Shown here in pieces: positions 35,282-42,763 of a DNA stretch of 64,000 nucleotides (the first letter of the stretch is position 1; each line of letters begins with the position of its first letter). Under the pieces are notes generated by a model. That model worked only from the letters and a program-made list of their open reading frames with translations, had not been told where the DNA came from and ran no database searches. The DNA lies in assembly GCF_007970465.1 (NCBI RefSeq), contig NZ_CP042429.1:3100001-3164000 (forward strand), written 5' to 3'. This stretch comes from Corynebacterium nuruki S6-4. GTDB lineage: Bacteria > Actinomycetota > Actinomycetes > Mycobacteriales > Mycobacteriaceae. The position numbers and the translations under genes are program-made.

Positions 35282-35920
35282 CTAGCGGGAACGGACCACG
35301 TAGGACTTGGCCCACTTGTCGGTGAAGGACTGCTTCTGCGGGTTACTGGAGATGGTGACCCCGAGGGCGATGGCTGCGACGAAACTCAGGATTCCTCCGA
35401 CGAAGGGGATGATCCCGACGATAAACCAGGCGTTACGGATCAGGGAGTTCTGAGCGCTCAGGCGCTGCCCGTTGATGTCGACCACCTTGAGCCCCAAGAT
35501 GAGCTTTCCCACGCTTCCTCCGGCGCTGATCTCCATGCCGACCCGGTAGGCGAACCAGATAACCACGACGATGACGCTGAGGAGGAATTGCGTCCCGGCG
35601 GAGACCGCACCGTCGTCGCTGGCACCGCCCGCGAGGCCGACGATGAAGCCGACAATGACAGCGATGATCATGAGGATGATCGCGTCGATGATGTAGGCAC
35701 CGAGGCGGACGCCGGCACCCGGCAGTGTGGAGCCGCCGAGGTACTGCTGGTCGGCTCCACCCGGGTAGGCCCCGTAGGGGTTGCCCGGGTCCTGCGGCTG
35801 ACCGTAACCCTGTGCCGGGTCACCGCCGGCGTAGTCACCGTACGAGGGAATGTCGCCGGACGGACCGGAGTTTCCGTTGTGGTCGTCAGGGTTACCGGGG
35901 GAGCCGTAGGGATTGCTCAT
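35282..35920 (-). CDS. RDD-domain membrane protein
   Basis: 212 residues: an N-terminal Gly/Pro/Tyr/Gln-rich cytoplasmic tail of about 65 (PYGSPGNPDDHNG, QGYGQPQDPGNPYGAYPG), then the RDD domain with AGVRLGAYIIDAIILMIIA, a second helix ending WFAYRVGMEIS and GGSVGKLILGLKVVD. RDD proteins are found in actinobacteria as membrane proteins of unclear or transport-related role. The tail style resembles the TM2 protein's. Bounded by hairpins on both sides. Confidence 0.8.
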   Translation of the reverse strand: MSNPYGSPGNPDDHNGNSGPSGDIPSYGDYAGGDPAQGYGQPQDPGNPYGAYPGGADQQYLGGSTLPGAGVRLGAYIIDAIILMIIAVIVGFIVGLAGGASDDGAVSAGTQFLLSVIVVVIWFAYRVGMEISAGGSVGKLILGLKVVDINGQRLSAQNSLIRNAWFIVGIIPFVGGILSFVAAIALGVTISSNPQKQSFTDKWAKSYVVRSR

Positions 35921-35987
35921 GGAGGGGTCATCACTTTCTCACGTGGAACAGTTCACGCCCCACCGTACAGGACGCCCCGGATACGAC

Positions 35988-36030
35988 TGAACCCCCGCAC
36001 CCCGGGGGACAACCCGGGGACGGGGGTTCA
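35988..36030. terminator. Terminator hairpin of the rpsR operon
   Basis: TGAACCCCCG (35988-35997) pairs with CGGGGGTTCA (36021-36030), with an inner CCCGGGG/ CCCGGGG-rich loop. It is 38 bp past the rpsR stop on the minus strand and also upstream of the RDD start. Confidence 0.65.
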
Positions 36031-36067
36031 GAAGGTCTTTAAGTAAACGCTGCGCTGAAGGAAAAGA

Positions 36068-36316
36068 TCAGCGGCTGTGGAACGGCAGGAGAGCCATTTC
36101 ACGGGCGTTCTTGATCGCGGTGGCGACCTGACGCTGCTGCTGCGGGGTCAGACCGGTGACGCGGCGGCCACGGATCTTGCCGCGGTCGGAGATGAACTTA
36201 CGCAGCAGGGCGTAGTCCTTGTAGTCGACGGTCTCGATACCCTCTGCCTTGAGCGGGTTCTTCTTCGGGCGGCGGGACTGCTCGATCCGCGCCTTCTTGT
36301 GATTGGTGCGCTTCAT
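36068..36316 (-). CDS. rpsR: 30S ribosomal protein bS18
   Basis: 82 residues from ATG 36316 ([20 protein letters not shown]), with the conserved core [44 protein letters not shown] lies upstream. The zinc-binding Cys found in some paralogues is absent. Last gene of the rpmB-rpmG-rpsN-rpsR operon. A longer frame to 36367 adds an unconserved leader. Confidence 0.97.
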   Translation of the reverse strand: MKRTNHKKARIEQSRRPKKNPLKAEGIETVDYKDYALLRKFISDRGKIRGRRVTGLTPQQQRQVATAIKNAREMALLPFHSR

Positions 36317-36332
36317 TCTCGTGAGCTCCCCT

Positions 36333-36638
36333 TTACCAGCTGGACTTGCGGACGCCCGGCAGCTCACCGCGGTGAGCCATTTCGCGGACGCGGACGCGGG
36401 ACAGACCGAACTTGCGGAGGTAACCGCGGGGGCGGCCGTCGGCGGCGTCGCGGTTCCGGACGCGGACGGGGGAGGCGTCGCGCGGCTGGCGGTTCAGCTC
36501 GTACTGGGCCTCCTGACGATCCTCGTCAGAGGTGTTCGGGTTCTTGATGATCTTCTTGAGCTCGGTGCGACGCTCGGCGAAACGCGCGACGGTTTCCTTG
36601 CGCTGCTCGTTCTTGGCGATCTTCGACTTCTTGGCCAT
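36333..36638 (-). CDS. rpsN: 30S ribosomal protein uS14, Cys-free long form
   Basis: 101 residues, [17 protein letters not shown] to [12 protein letters not shown]. The short zinc-ribbon form has two CxxC pairs; here that region reads [22 protein letters not shown] with no cysteine, so this is the zinc-independent long form. In mycobacteria the corresponding operon (rpsR2-rpsN2-rpmG1-rpmB2) is Zur-repressed; no Zur-like box was found here by eye. Confidence 0.97.
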   Translation of the reverse strand: MAKKSKIAKNEQRKETVARFAERRTELKKIIKNPNTSDEDRQEAQYELNRQPRDASPVRVRNRDAADGRPRGYLRKFGLSRVRVREMAHRGELPGVRKSSW

Positions 36639-36641
36639 GGA

Positions 36642-36806
36642 TTAACGCTCCTCGCGGAACTCGACGTGCTTGCGCGCGATCGGATCGAACTTCTTCAGCG
36701 TGATCCGGTCGGGGTTGTTCCGCTTGTTCTTGCGGGTCACGTAGGTGTAACCGGTGCCCGCAGTGGACTTCAGCTTGATGATGGGGCGAATGTCATTACG
36801 TGCCAT
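36642..36806 (-). CDS. rpmG: 50S ribosomal protein bL33
   Basis: A 54-residue gene read directly from the sequence: [20 protein letters not shown] through [20 protein letters not shown] to EFREER. The CxxC pairs of the zinc-binding form are missing. Its ATG shares a base with the rpmB TAA (TAATG at 36804-36808), and the gene ends 3 bp before rpsN. Confidence 0.96.
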   Translation of the reverse strand: MARNDIRPIIKLKSTAGTGYTYVTRKNKRNNPDRITLKKFDPIARKHVEFREER

Positions 36807-37042
36807 TAGATCTTCTCCCCACGTGCGCGGATCTTGGCGACGACGGCTTCAATGCCGTCCCGGTCGATGGTCTTGAGGCCCTTGGCGGAGACGTTCAGGG
36901 TGACCTTGCGTCCCTCAGAGGGCAGGTAGAACGAACGGCGCTGGATGTTCGGGTTCCAGCGACGGTTCGTGCGGCGGTGCGAGTGCGAGACGGACTTGCC
37001 GAACCCCGGCTTCCGACCCGTGACCTGGCAATATGCCGACAT
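36806..37042 (-). CDS. rpmB: 50S ribosomal protein bL28
   Basis: 78 residues: [35 protein letters not shown] and [17 protein letters not shown] single Cys remains where zinc forms have CxxC. AAGGAG precedes ATG 37042. First gene of the four-gene minus-strand operon, divergent from rpmE2-rpmF. Confidence 0.97.
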   Translation of the reverse strand: MSAYCQVTGRKPGFGKSVSHSHRRTNRRWNPNIQRRSFYLPSEGRKVTLNVSAKGLKTIDRDGIEAVVAKIRARGEKI

Positions 37043-37429
37043 GGGTATCTTTCTCCTTCCGTCCGTCCATCCGGGCCCGGCGCCGCACCGACCGTCATGC
37101 CCGTAACTAGACGGGAAACGGGCTGATCGGGGCGCTGTGAGGACCGGTCGTACGAACGATGACGTTTACCTAGACAACAGCGATGCGCCACGTTACCGCA
37201 TCTGGTCCCGGTGACCTAATCTTCCGGCTGTCTTCCGGCTCTCCGGCGGACTGTCCGACGGACGGCTCCCACGATTTCACGGTCCAGGGGAGGAGGGGTT
37301 ACGATATGCGGTTGTGTCTGCCCGCGCGAGGCGCTGTGGCGGATCCACTACTCCAAACCCGACCCAGGTACGACCCGGCACCCGCATGGTGCGGGGACCG
37401 GCCTGGTGCACAACCCTGAGGGATTGAGA
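37043..37429. other. 387-bp divergent control region between the two ribosomal protein operons
   Basis: No gene is seen. It contains the direct repeat CTTCCGGCT (37221-37229 and 37232-37240), a candidate rpmE2 promoter (37276-37305) and, in the rpmE2 leader, a small hairpin CCCGCA-TGG-TGCGGG. No palindrome resembling a zinc-regulator box was recognised. Confidence 0.5.
37276..37305 (+). promoter_or_regulatory. Candidate rpmE2-rpmF promoter
   Basis: TTCACG (37276-37281), 18-bp spacer, TACGAT (37300-37305). It would give a leader of about 115 nt before rpmE2. Confidence 0.4.
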
Positions 37430-37696
37430 ATGAAGAGCGATATCCACCCCGACTACCACCCGGTGGTCTTCAAGGACGCGAGCACGGGACACCAGTTCCT
37501 CACCCGCTCCACCGCCACCTCCGACCGCTCCGTGGAGTGGGAGGACGGCAACGAGTACCCGCTGATCGTCGTTGACGTCACCAGCGAGTCGCACCCGTTC
37601 TGGACCGGTGCGCAGCGTGTCATGGACACCGCCGGCCGTGTCGAGAAGTTCCAGCGCCGCTACGGCAACCGCATCCGCCGTACCAAGAAGAACTAA
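37430..37696 (+). CDS. rpmE2: 50S ribosomal protein bL31, type B
   Basis: 88 residues from ATG 37430: [41 protein letters not shown] and [12 protein letters not shown]. The type B form has no CxxC and so does not need zinc. GAGGG upstream. Followed 19 bp later by rpmF. Confidence 0.97.
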   Translation: MKSDIHPDYHPVVFKDASTGHQFLTRSTATSDRSVEWEDGNEYPLIVVDVTSESHPFWTGAQRVMDTAGRVEKFQRRYGNRIRRTKKN

Positions 37697-37715
37697 CCGA
37701 GGAGGGTAGAGAACA

Positions 37716-37883
37716 ATGGCAGTTCCGAAGTTCCGTCGGTCCCGTGCGAACACGCACTCGCGCCGCTCGCAGTGGAAGTCCGACAACGTCGCCCTCCAGA
37801 CCGTCAAGGTCGAGGGTCGTGAGGTGCAGATCCCGCGTCGCCTGGTGAAGGCCGCGCAGCAGGGCCTCGTCAACCTGGACTAG
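37716..37883 (+). CDS. rpmF: 50S ribosomal protein bL32
   Basis: A 55-residue gene read directly: [20 protein letters not shown], then [20 protein letters not shown] and [15 protein letters not shown]. No cysteines. GGAGGG lies 10 nt upstream. Ends 37 bp before a strong hairpin. Confidence 0.95.
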   Translation: MAVPKFRRSRANTHSRRSQWKSDNVALQTVKVEGREVQIPRRLVKAAQQGLVNLD

Positions 37884-37920
37884 TGTCCGGGGCACCGCGC
37901 ACCGTCCACCGGTGTGCGCA

Positions 37921-37957
37921 TCGGCCGCCGTCGCCCCGTTCGGGGTACGGCGGCCGA
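37921..37957 (+). terminator. Terminator hairpin after rpmF
   Basis: 11-bp arms TCGGCCGCCGT (37921-37931) and ACGGCGGCCGA (37947-37957), with an inner CCCC/GGGG stem. Confidence 0.7.
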
Positions 37958-38029
37958 CGTATGTGTGCAGCATCACAGAGGGTGAGTACAGGCAGCAGAA
38001 AAGCGACGGGGGACCTTTGCTGCGCTGGC

Positions 38030-38044
38030 ATGAAGTCACTTCAT
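38030..38044. promoter_or_regulatory. 15-bp palindrome upstream of the response regulator
   Basis: ATGAAGT-C-ACTTCAT, perfect 7-bp arms with a one-base centre, followed by TTTTA. It may be an operator of the regulator gene 85 bp downstream, or a weak upstream terminator. Confidence 0.45.
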
Positions 38045-38128
38045 TTTTAGCCGAATCGTGACCAACTTCCTGTAGATTCCCTGATACTCCCGGCTCGGGG
38101 GCATCTCTCGGGGAAGAAGTGGTGCACA

Positions 38129-38833
38129 ATGGATCTCATGAAAATTCTTGTTGTAGATGACGACCAGTCTGTGCGCGACTCGCTGCGCCGGTCGCTGACC
38201 TTCAACGGCTACGACGTGTCCCAGGCGGTCGACGGGGAGGAGGCGCTGACCCAGGTACACCAGGAAAGTGCCGACCTCGTGATCCTGGATGTCGGACTGC
38301 CGGGGAAGGACGGCCTGGAGGTGTGCCGCGAGCTCCGCAGCCACGGCAGCGACGTCCTGATCCTCATGCTCTCCGACCAGGCCGAGGTCGCCGACCGGGT
38401 TGCCGGTCTGGACGCCGGCGCGGACGACTTCCTCGCCAAGCCCTTCGCCCTGGAGGAGCTGCTGGCCCGGGTGCGCTCGCTGTACCGCCGGTCGATGCGG
38501 ACCGCGGCATCCCTGGCCAAGGAGACCAAGCCGCTGCACTTCGAGGACCTCAGCCTCAACCCGGAGACCCGCGAGGTCAGTCGCGGGGAACGGCACATCA
38601 GCCTGACCCGCACCGAGTTCGCGCTGCTGGAGCTGCTGATGCGCAATGCGCGCAAGGTGCTGTCCCGCACGACGATCCTCGAGGAGGTCTGGGGTTACGA
38701 CTTCCCGACCTCGGGCAACGCCCTCGAGGTCTACATCGGCTATCTGCGCCGGAAGACCGAGGCGGACGGGGAATCCCGCCTGATCCACACAGTGCGCGGC
38801 GTGGGCTATGCGCTGCGCGAGACGGCTCCCTGA
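38129..38833 (+). CDS. OmpR/PhoB-type response regulator without a neighbouring kinase (MprA/CgtR2-like)
   Basis: 234 residues: receiver domain with acidic pocket DDD at 10-12, phospho-acceptor D54 (VILDVGLPG) and switch K near 104 ([14 protein letters not shown]), then a winged-helix DNA-binding domain ([37 protein letters not shown]). ATG 38138 is a possible alternative start. In C. glutamicum the homologue (cgtR2) is followed by its histidine kinase and then an htrA-like gene; here htrA follows after only 203 bp and no kinase gene is present. Confidence 0.92.
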   Translation: MDLMKILVVDDDQSVRDSLRRSLTFNGYDVSQAVDGEEALTQVHQESADLVILDVGLPGKDGLEVCRELRSHGSDVLILMLSDQAEVADRVAGLDAGADDFLAKPFALEELLARVRSLYRRSMRTAASLAKETKPLHFEDLSLNPETREVSRGERHISLTRTEFALLELLMRNARKVLSRTTILEEVWGYDFPTSGNALEVYIGYLRRKTEADGESRLIHTVRGVGYALRETAP

Positions 38834-39036
38834 TCCACCGGCGGAGAGCACAGCGGCCACGGGAGGCCGCGATCCTGCCCGGTACCAGGGGAGGAAGGGG
38901 AAGGGCGGGGTTCTGTCGGAGACTTCACGGCGTCCTGCCAGTATCTGTAAAGCACCACTGAAGAAGTGTCGACCATCATGAGTGGGGCGTGAACAGGCCG
39001 GGCCCCATGACGAGCCCCATGACAAAGGAGTGTCCT

Positions 39037-40383
39037 ATGCCGGACAACGGCAGTTTCGGAAACGAGTACGGTGACCAGCGGCGCGGTGGATGGGGCGGTC
39101 CGCGGGGTCCGCAGCCGCAGGGGCAGCAGGGTCAGTACGGTCCGCAGGGCCCGCTGCAGCCGCCGCAGGGTCAGCAGGGCCAGCAACCCCCGCAGGGGCC
39201 GGGCCAGCAGTCTCCCCAGGGGCCGCAGGGTCTGCAGGGTCCGCAGCCGGCCGGGCGTCCCGCGCCCGCACAGCGGGCGAAGCGCCGGTTCTCCACTCCC
39301 GCGGTGGCCTCGATGGTCGTCGCCGTCGGCGTGGTCGCCAGCGCCCTGACCTCCGTCATCTGGAACAGTGTCGACGACGGCAACGGTTCCGGCAGTTCCG
39401 GCGCGGCGTTCAGCACCACGGTCGTCGGCGACAAGCAGCAGGCGTCGGACAACAAGCCCAGCGACGGCTCGGTCGAGTCCGTCGCCCAGAAGGTCCTGCC
39501 CAGTGTCGTGTCGATCCAGGTGCAGTCCAGCCGGGGCGAGGCTGAGGGGTCGGGCTCCATCATCAGCTCCGACGGTCTGATCGTCACGAACAACCACGTC
39601 GTGGAAGGCGCCGGGGACGGCGGCTCGAACCTGCTGGTGCGGACCAATGACAACCAGAACCTCAAGGCCAAGGTCGTCGCGACGGACCCGAGCACCGACA
39701 TCGCCGTCATCAAGGCGGACGGCGGTCAGAACCTCACCCCGATCACTATCGGCGACCCCTCGTCGCTGAAGGTCGGGCAGTCGGTGGTCGCCGTCGGCTC
39801 CCCGCTGGGACTGCAGTCCACGGTCACCCAGGGCATCGTCTCCGCGCAGAACCGCCCGGTGCAGGCCACCGGGGAGTCCGGCGGTGAAGGGTCCCTCATC
39901 GACGCGATCCAGACCGATGCGGCGATCAACCCGGGCAACTCGGGCGGCGCGCTGGTCAACCTCAACGGTGAACTCATCGGTATCCCGTCGGTCATCGCCA
40001 CCCTCGGCGGCGGGCAGCAGGAGTCCGGCTCCATCGGTCTGGGCTTCGCCATCCCGGCCAACCAGGCGATGGACACCGCCAAGCAGCTCATCGACAACGG
40101 GAAGGCCAGCCACCCGATCATTGACGCCCAGGTGGACACGCGGGACACCAGCGTGGCCGGCGCACTCATCGCCGAGGTCGGCCAGGGTGGCCCCGCGGAC
40201 AAGGCGGGACTCAAGGGCGGACAGGTCGTGACGAAGGTCGATGACCGGGTGGTGGACACGGGTGTGTCACTGATCGCCGGCATCCGGTCCCACAAGGTCG
40301 GCGACGAGGTCACCCTGACCGTCACCGACAAGGACGGCGGAAATCCCCACGAAGTGAAGGTGACGCTGACCGCCTCCGAATAG
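39037..40383 (+). CDS. HtrA/DegP-type membrane-anchored serine protease with PDZ domain
   Basis: 448 residues from ATG 39037 (AAAGGAG 7 nt upstream). A Gly/Pro/Gln-rich cytoplasmic head of about 80 residues is followed by one membrane anchor (STPAVASMVVAVGVVASALT), then the trypsin-like domain with H187 (TNNHVV), D221 (STDIAVIK) and S302 (NPGNSGGAL), and a C-terminal PDZ domain (GPADKAGLKGGQVVTKVDD). Degrades or refolds damaged extracytoplasmic proteins. Adjacent to a stress-type response regulator that may control it. The head varies in repeat content (PQGQQGQ). Confidence 0.93.
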   Translation: MPDNGSFGNEYGDQRRGGWGGPRGPQPQGQQGQYGPQGPLQPPQGQQGQQPPQGPGQQSPQGPQGLQGPQPAGRPAPAQRAKRRFSTPAVASMVVAVGVVASALTSVIWNSVDDGNGSGSSGAAFSTTVVGDKQQASDNKPSDGSVESVAQKVLPSVVSIQVQSSRGEAEGSGSIISSDGLIVTNNHVVEGAGDGGSNLLVRTNDNQNLKAKVVATDPSTDIAVIKADGGQNLTPITIGDPSSLKVGQSVVAVGSPLGLQSTVTQGIVSAQNRPVQATGESGGEGSLIDAIQTDAAINPGNSGGALVNLNGELIGIPSVIATLGGGQQESGSIGLGFAIPANQAMDTAKQLIDNGKASHPIIDAQVDTRDTSVAGALIAEVGQGGPADKAGLKGGQVVTKVDDRVVDTGVSLIAGIRSHKVGDEVTLTVTDKDGGNPHEVKVTLTASE

Positions 40384-40426
40384 TGCCCGGTTTCCGGCCG
40401 GTGGTGGATACGGGGGCGGCCACCGC

Positions 40427-40432
40427 TATACA
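40427..40432 (+). promoter_or_regulatory. Candidate -10 of the mog promoter
   Basis: TATACA at 40427-40432, in a 118-bp gap between htrA and mog; no convincing -35 is seen. Confidence 0.3.
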
Positions 40433-40501
40433 GGACCCGCCCGAGGAGTTACCGTAGGGCCAGGAAACTCAGGACAGCGTAAGGAATCGAGGAACGAGGA
40501 G

Positions 40502-41203
40502 ATGACCGTGGATACGAGCGAGGGTGCAGGCACGACGGCCGAGGACCGGCGGGAGGACGGCCTGCCCGACGTCGTCGATCTCCTCGACGTCCCCGGTCTC
40601 GTCGATTTCGCCGGATCGGAACCGGGCCGGCGCGCCGGTCTGAGCAGGCTGGACGAGGATGACCTGGACGGCCCGGACGAGGCGGAACTCCGGTCGCTCG
40701 ACCAGCAGGAGGAGCTGCGGGAGCCGGGTGGACAGCGCCACTCGCTGCTTCATGCACTCGTGGTCATCGTGACCGACCGGGAGGAGCCGGACCAGTCCGG
40801 CGAGCTCGTGGCGGAACTGCTCGCCGAGGAAGACTTCATGGTGGACGCCGTCCTCACCGTCGAGTCCCGCAAGTCCGCGGTGCGGCAGGCGCTGGAGACC
40901 GCGGTCGTCGGCGGCGCCGACCTGGTCATCACCGTCGGTGGAACCGGAGTGGGGCCGCGGGACCGGACCCCGGAGGCGACGAAGGGTGTGCTGGACCGCC
41001 GGATCCCGGGGATGGCCCAGGCCCTGCGGGCCTCGGCACTGGCCTGCAACGCCGTGGACGGCGGGCTGTCCCGCGGTCTGGCCGGGGTCTCCGGGTCGAC
41101 GGTCGTCGTGAACCTGGCCGGGTCGCGGTCCGCGATCCGCGACGGTATGGCGACGCTGTGCCCGCTGGTCCGGCACGTCATCGGGGAGCTGAACCAGGCG
41201 TGA
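40502..41203 (+). CDS. MoaB/Mog-family molybdopterin protein with acidic N-terminal extension
   Basis: 233 residues. The C-terminal 155 form the MoaB/Mog domain: ALVVIVTDREEPDQSGELVAELL, ADLVITVGGTGVGPRDRTPEAT and GMAQALRASAL, with the family's TVGGTG loop. The first 75 residues are acidic and low in complexity (DEDDLDGPDEAELRSLDQQ), an addition to the usual length. The domain binds molybdopterin for adenylylation. The downstream 61-residue gene overlaps its stop (GTGA). Confidence 0.85.
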   Translation: MTVDTSEGAGTTAEDRREDGLPDVVDLLDVPGLVDFAGSEPGRRAGLSRLDEDDLDGPDEAELRSLDQQEELREPGGQRHSLLHALVVIVTDREEPDQSGELVAELLAEEDFMVDAVLTVESRKSAVRQALETAVVGGADLVITVGGTGVGPRDRTPEATKGVLDRRIPGMAQALRASALACNAVDGGLSRGLAGVSGSTVVVNLAGSRSAIRDGMATLCPLVRHVIGELNQA

Positions 41204-41385
41204 GTCACGGGGGACGCAGGGGGCGCCGCCGGACCGGCGTGCTCGGGGGCGCGCACCGGCCGGAGCCGGGAAAGACCGGACCGGGGGGTCAGGACGGTGC
41301 GCTGCCCGACCGGTCGGGCGACCGGGACGCCGGTGGCTTCAGCGACCGGTTCTGGAACGAACAACGCCCGCCTCACTGGGGGTGA
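41200..41385 (+). CDS. Small basic protein overlapping mog, ending in the terminator
   Basis: 61 residues from GTG 41200, which overlaps the mog TGA (GTGA); GGGGAG lies 11 nt upstream. A basic Gly/Arg-rich head (SHGGRRGRRRTG) leads to a distinctive end, FSDRFWNEQRPPHWG. The Trp/Phe-rich tail does not look like random frame. I recall a small gene (cg1000) at this place in C. glutamicum, which supports it. Its TGA at 41383-41385 falls in the loop-proximal part of the terminator hairpin. Function unknown. Confidence 0.6.
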   Translation: MSHGGRRGRRRTGVLGGAHRPEPGKTGPGGQDGALPDRSGDRDAGGFSDRFWNEQRPPHWG

Positions 41386-41393
41386 GACGGGCG
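41365..41393. terminator. Bidirectional terminator between the mog unit and mscL
   Basis: CGCCCGCCTCAC (41365-41376) and GTGAGACGGGCG (41382-41393) pair with one C/A mismatch around a short G-rich loop. It serves the mog unit and the convergent mscL (stop at 41423). Confidence 0.7.
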
Positions 41394-41422
41394 GGTGCGT
41401 CGCGCCTGCGGCGCTCGCAGTC

Positions 41423-41911
41423 CTAGTTCGCGGAGTGGCGTCCGGTGTCGGGGCTGTCGGTGAGGGAATCCGGCAGGCTGTCGGGCAGCGGTCCGGCCGA
41501 CGGATCCGTGACGTGCTGGGCGGCCAGCAGGTCGCGGATCTCGATGAGCAGGTCGGTCTCGGAGGCCGCGGCGGCCTCCTCGGTGTCCTGACCCTTGCGC
41601 TTCGCGGCGGCCTCGGCCATCTTGTTGATCGGCAGCACGATGATGAAGTAGACGACCGCGGCGATGATGATGAAGTTGATCACGGCCGTGATGATCGCGC
41701 CGAGGTCGATGGTCGTCGAGTCGTCGCCGGCCTTGATCTTCCAGGCGAGACCGTCGACGTCACCGCCGCCGCCCAGGGCGTTGATCAGCGGCTGGATGAG
41801 GTTGTCGGTCAGCGCGGTGACGATCGCCGTGAATGCGGCGCCGATGATGACACCGGTGGCAAGTTCGATGACGTTGCCGCGCATGATGAAGTCTTTGAAG
41901 CCCTTGAGCAT
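41423..41911 (-). CDS. mscL: Large-conductance mechanosensitive channel MscL
   Basis: 162 residues: MLKGFKDFIMRGNVIELATG, the first pore helix GVIIGAAFTAIVTALTDNLI, a periplasmic loop, the second helix INFIIIAAVVYFIIVLPIN and a cytoplasmic helix. The C-terminal tail after about residue 125 is longer and Ser/Pro/Asp rich (DSLPDSLTDSPDTG). Protects against hypo-osmotic shock. Its neighbour upstream is the cyclo-ligase gene. Confidence 0.96.
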   Translation of the reverse strand: MLKGFKDFIMRGNVIELATGVIIGAAFTAIVTALTDNLIQPLINALGGGGDVDGLAWKIKAGDDSTTIDLGAIITAVINFIIIAAVVYFIIVLPINKMAEAAAKRKGQDTEEAAAASETDLLIEIRDLLAAQHVTDPSAGPLPDSLPDSLTDSPDTGRHSAN

Positions 41912-41935
41912 GGGTACCTCCGGTTGATCGGGTGG

Positions 41936-42697
41936 CTACCGGTGGGCACCGGTAGGAGAGACGCCGTCATCGGTGACGACGACCGGGACCGCGAGATCGA
42001 GCGTCGTCCGGGGGACCGGGACACCGAATTCCTCATGATCCACGAGTGCCAACAGTCTGCCACGGTACGCCGCTCCCGCGCGTGAGCGGATGTTACCGGA
42101 GTGACGGATGGTGTCCAGTGCAAAGGTGCGGTCGTAGAACCCGCCGCCCTGCCCCAGCCGCACACCGTCGGCGTCCACCGCCAGGGCAGGCAGCACCACG
42201 ACCAGGTCGGCGGGCAGTGCGGACAGTGGCCGGGGCGCGTCCACCCCGGTCGCCGACGGAACCGGAACCGGCTCGCGGATACCGTAGGCGGCGGTGCGCC
42301 GGTGGTCGGGACCGACGTCCGGCAGCCACCGCAGCGGACGCCCCGGGGCGTCCACGACCGGGAGCCAGACCTGCCGCCCGGTGGCAGCCAAGCGGTCGGG
42401 GAGGTCGGCGCCGCCGGGTTCCCCGGGCAACGGGGCGAACGCCGCGACGGCGGCAGGCCGGCCGCCGCCGGTGTCGTCGGCGTCGAGACTGTCGAGGTAC
42501 CGGCAGAGGTTGGTCACCAGCGCGGCGTCCCGCCGGGCCCGGTCGGGGGTGGCGGCGAGGGTGGTGCGGCGGGCACGCAGCCGCCGTCGGAGTTCCGTCT
42601 TCCGCCGGTCGGTGTCCTCGGCAGGGGCGGTGGCAGGCTCGCCGGCAGCGTCGCAGGTACGGTCGCCGGCAGGGTCACGGGGGGAGGCAGGGGCCAT
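41936..42697 (-). CDS. 5-Formyltetrahydrofolate cyclo-ligase
   Basis: 253 residues from ATG 42697. RRKTELRRRLRARRTTL near the start, PLPGEPGGADL, and the signature RLGQGGGFYDRTF near 185-200, which forms the nucleotide/folate site. Converts 5-formyl-THF to 5,10-methenyl-THF with ATP. N-terminal 30 residues are an Asp/Pro/Ala tail; a still longer frame to 42736 overlaps the promoter region of galU. Confidence 0.9.
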   Translation of the reverse strand: MAPASPRDPAGDRTCDAAGEPATAPAEDTDRRKTELRRRLRARRTTLAATPDRARRDAALVTNLCRYLDSLDADDTGGGRPAAVAAFAPLPGEPGGADLPDRLAATGRQVWLPVVDAPGRPLRWLPDVGPDHRRTAAYGIREPVPVPSATGVDAPRPLSALPADLVVVLPALAVDADGVRLGQGGGFYDRTFALDTIRHSGNIRSRAGAAYRGRLLALVDHEEFGVPVPRTTLDLAVPVVVTDDGVSPTGAHR

Positions 42698-42750
42698 GTC
42701 TCCGGGATGATAGCCGGAGTGTGCACCACACGGCACGCCGACGGTGGCTG

Positions 42751-42756
42751 TATCCT
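42751..42756 (+). promoter_or_regulatory. -10 of a putative leaderless promoter (galU)
   Basis: TATCCT lies 7 nt before ATG 42764. Confidence 0.5.
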
Positions 42757-42763
42757 GCTACCC

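Noticed and set aside
37043..37429. Zinc-regulator (Zur) box in the ribosomal gene control region
   Set aside because: No AT-rich palindrome of the TGAAAAT-type was found; only short direct repeats and a small GC hairpin are present.
38834..39036. Remnant of a histidine kinase gene after the response regulator
   Set aside because: None of the frames in these 203 bp shows H-box, N-box or ATP-lid motifs.
41158..41385. 75-codon version of the small gene after mog
   Set aside because: The first 14 codons lie inside mog in another frame; GTG 41200 with the GTGA overlap is the likelier start.
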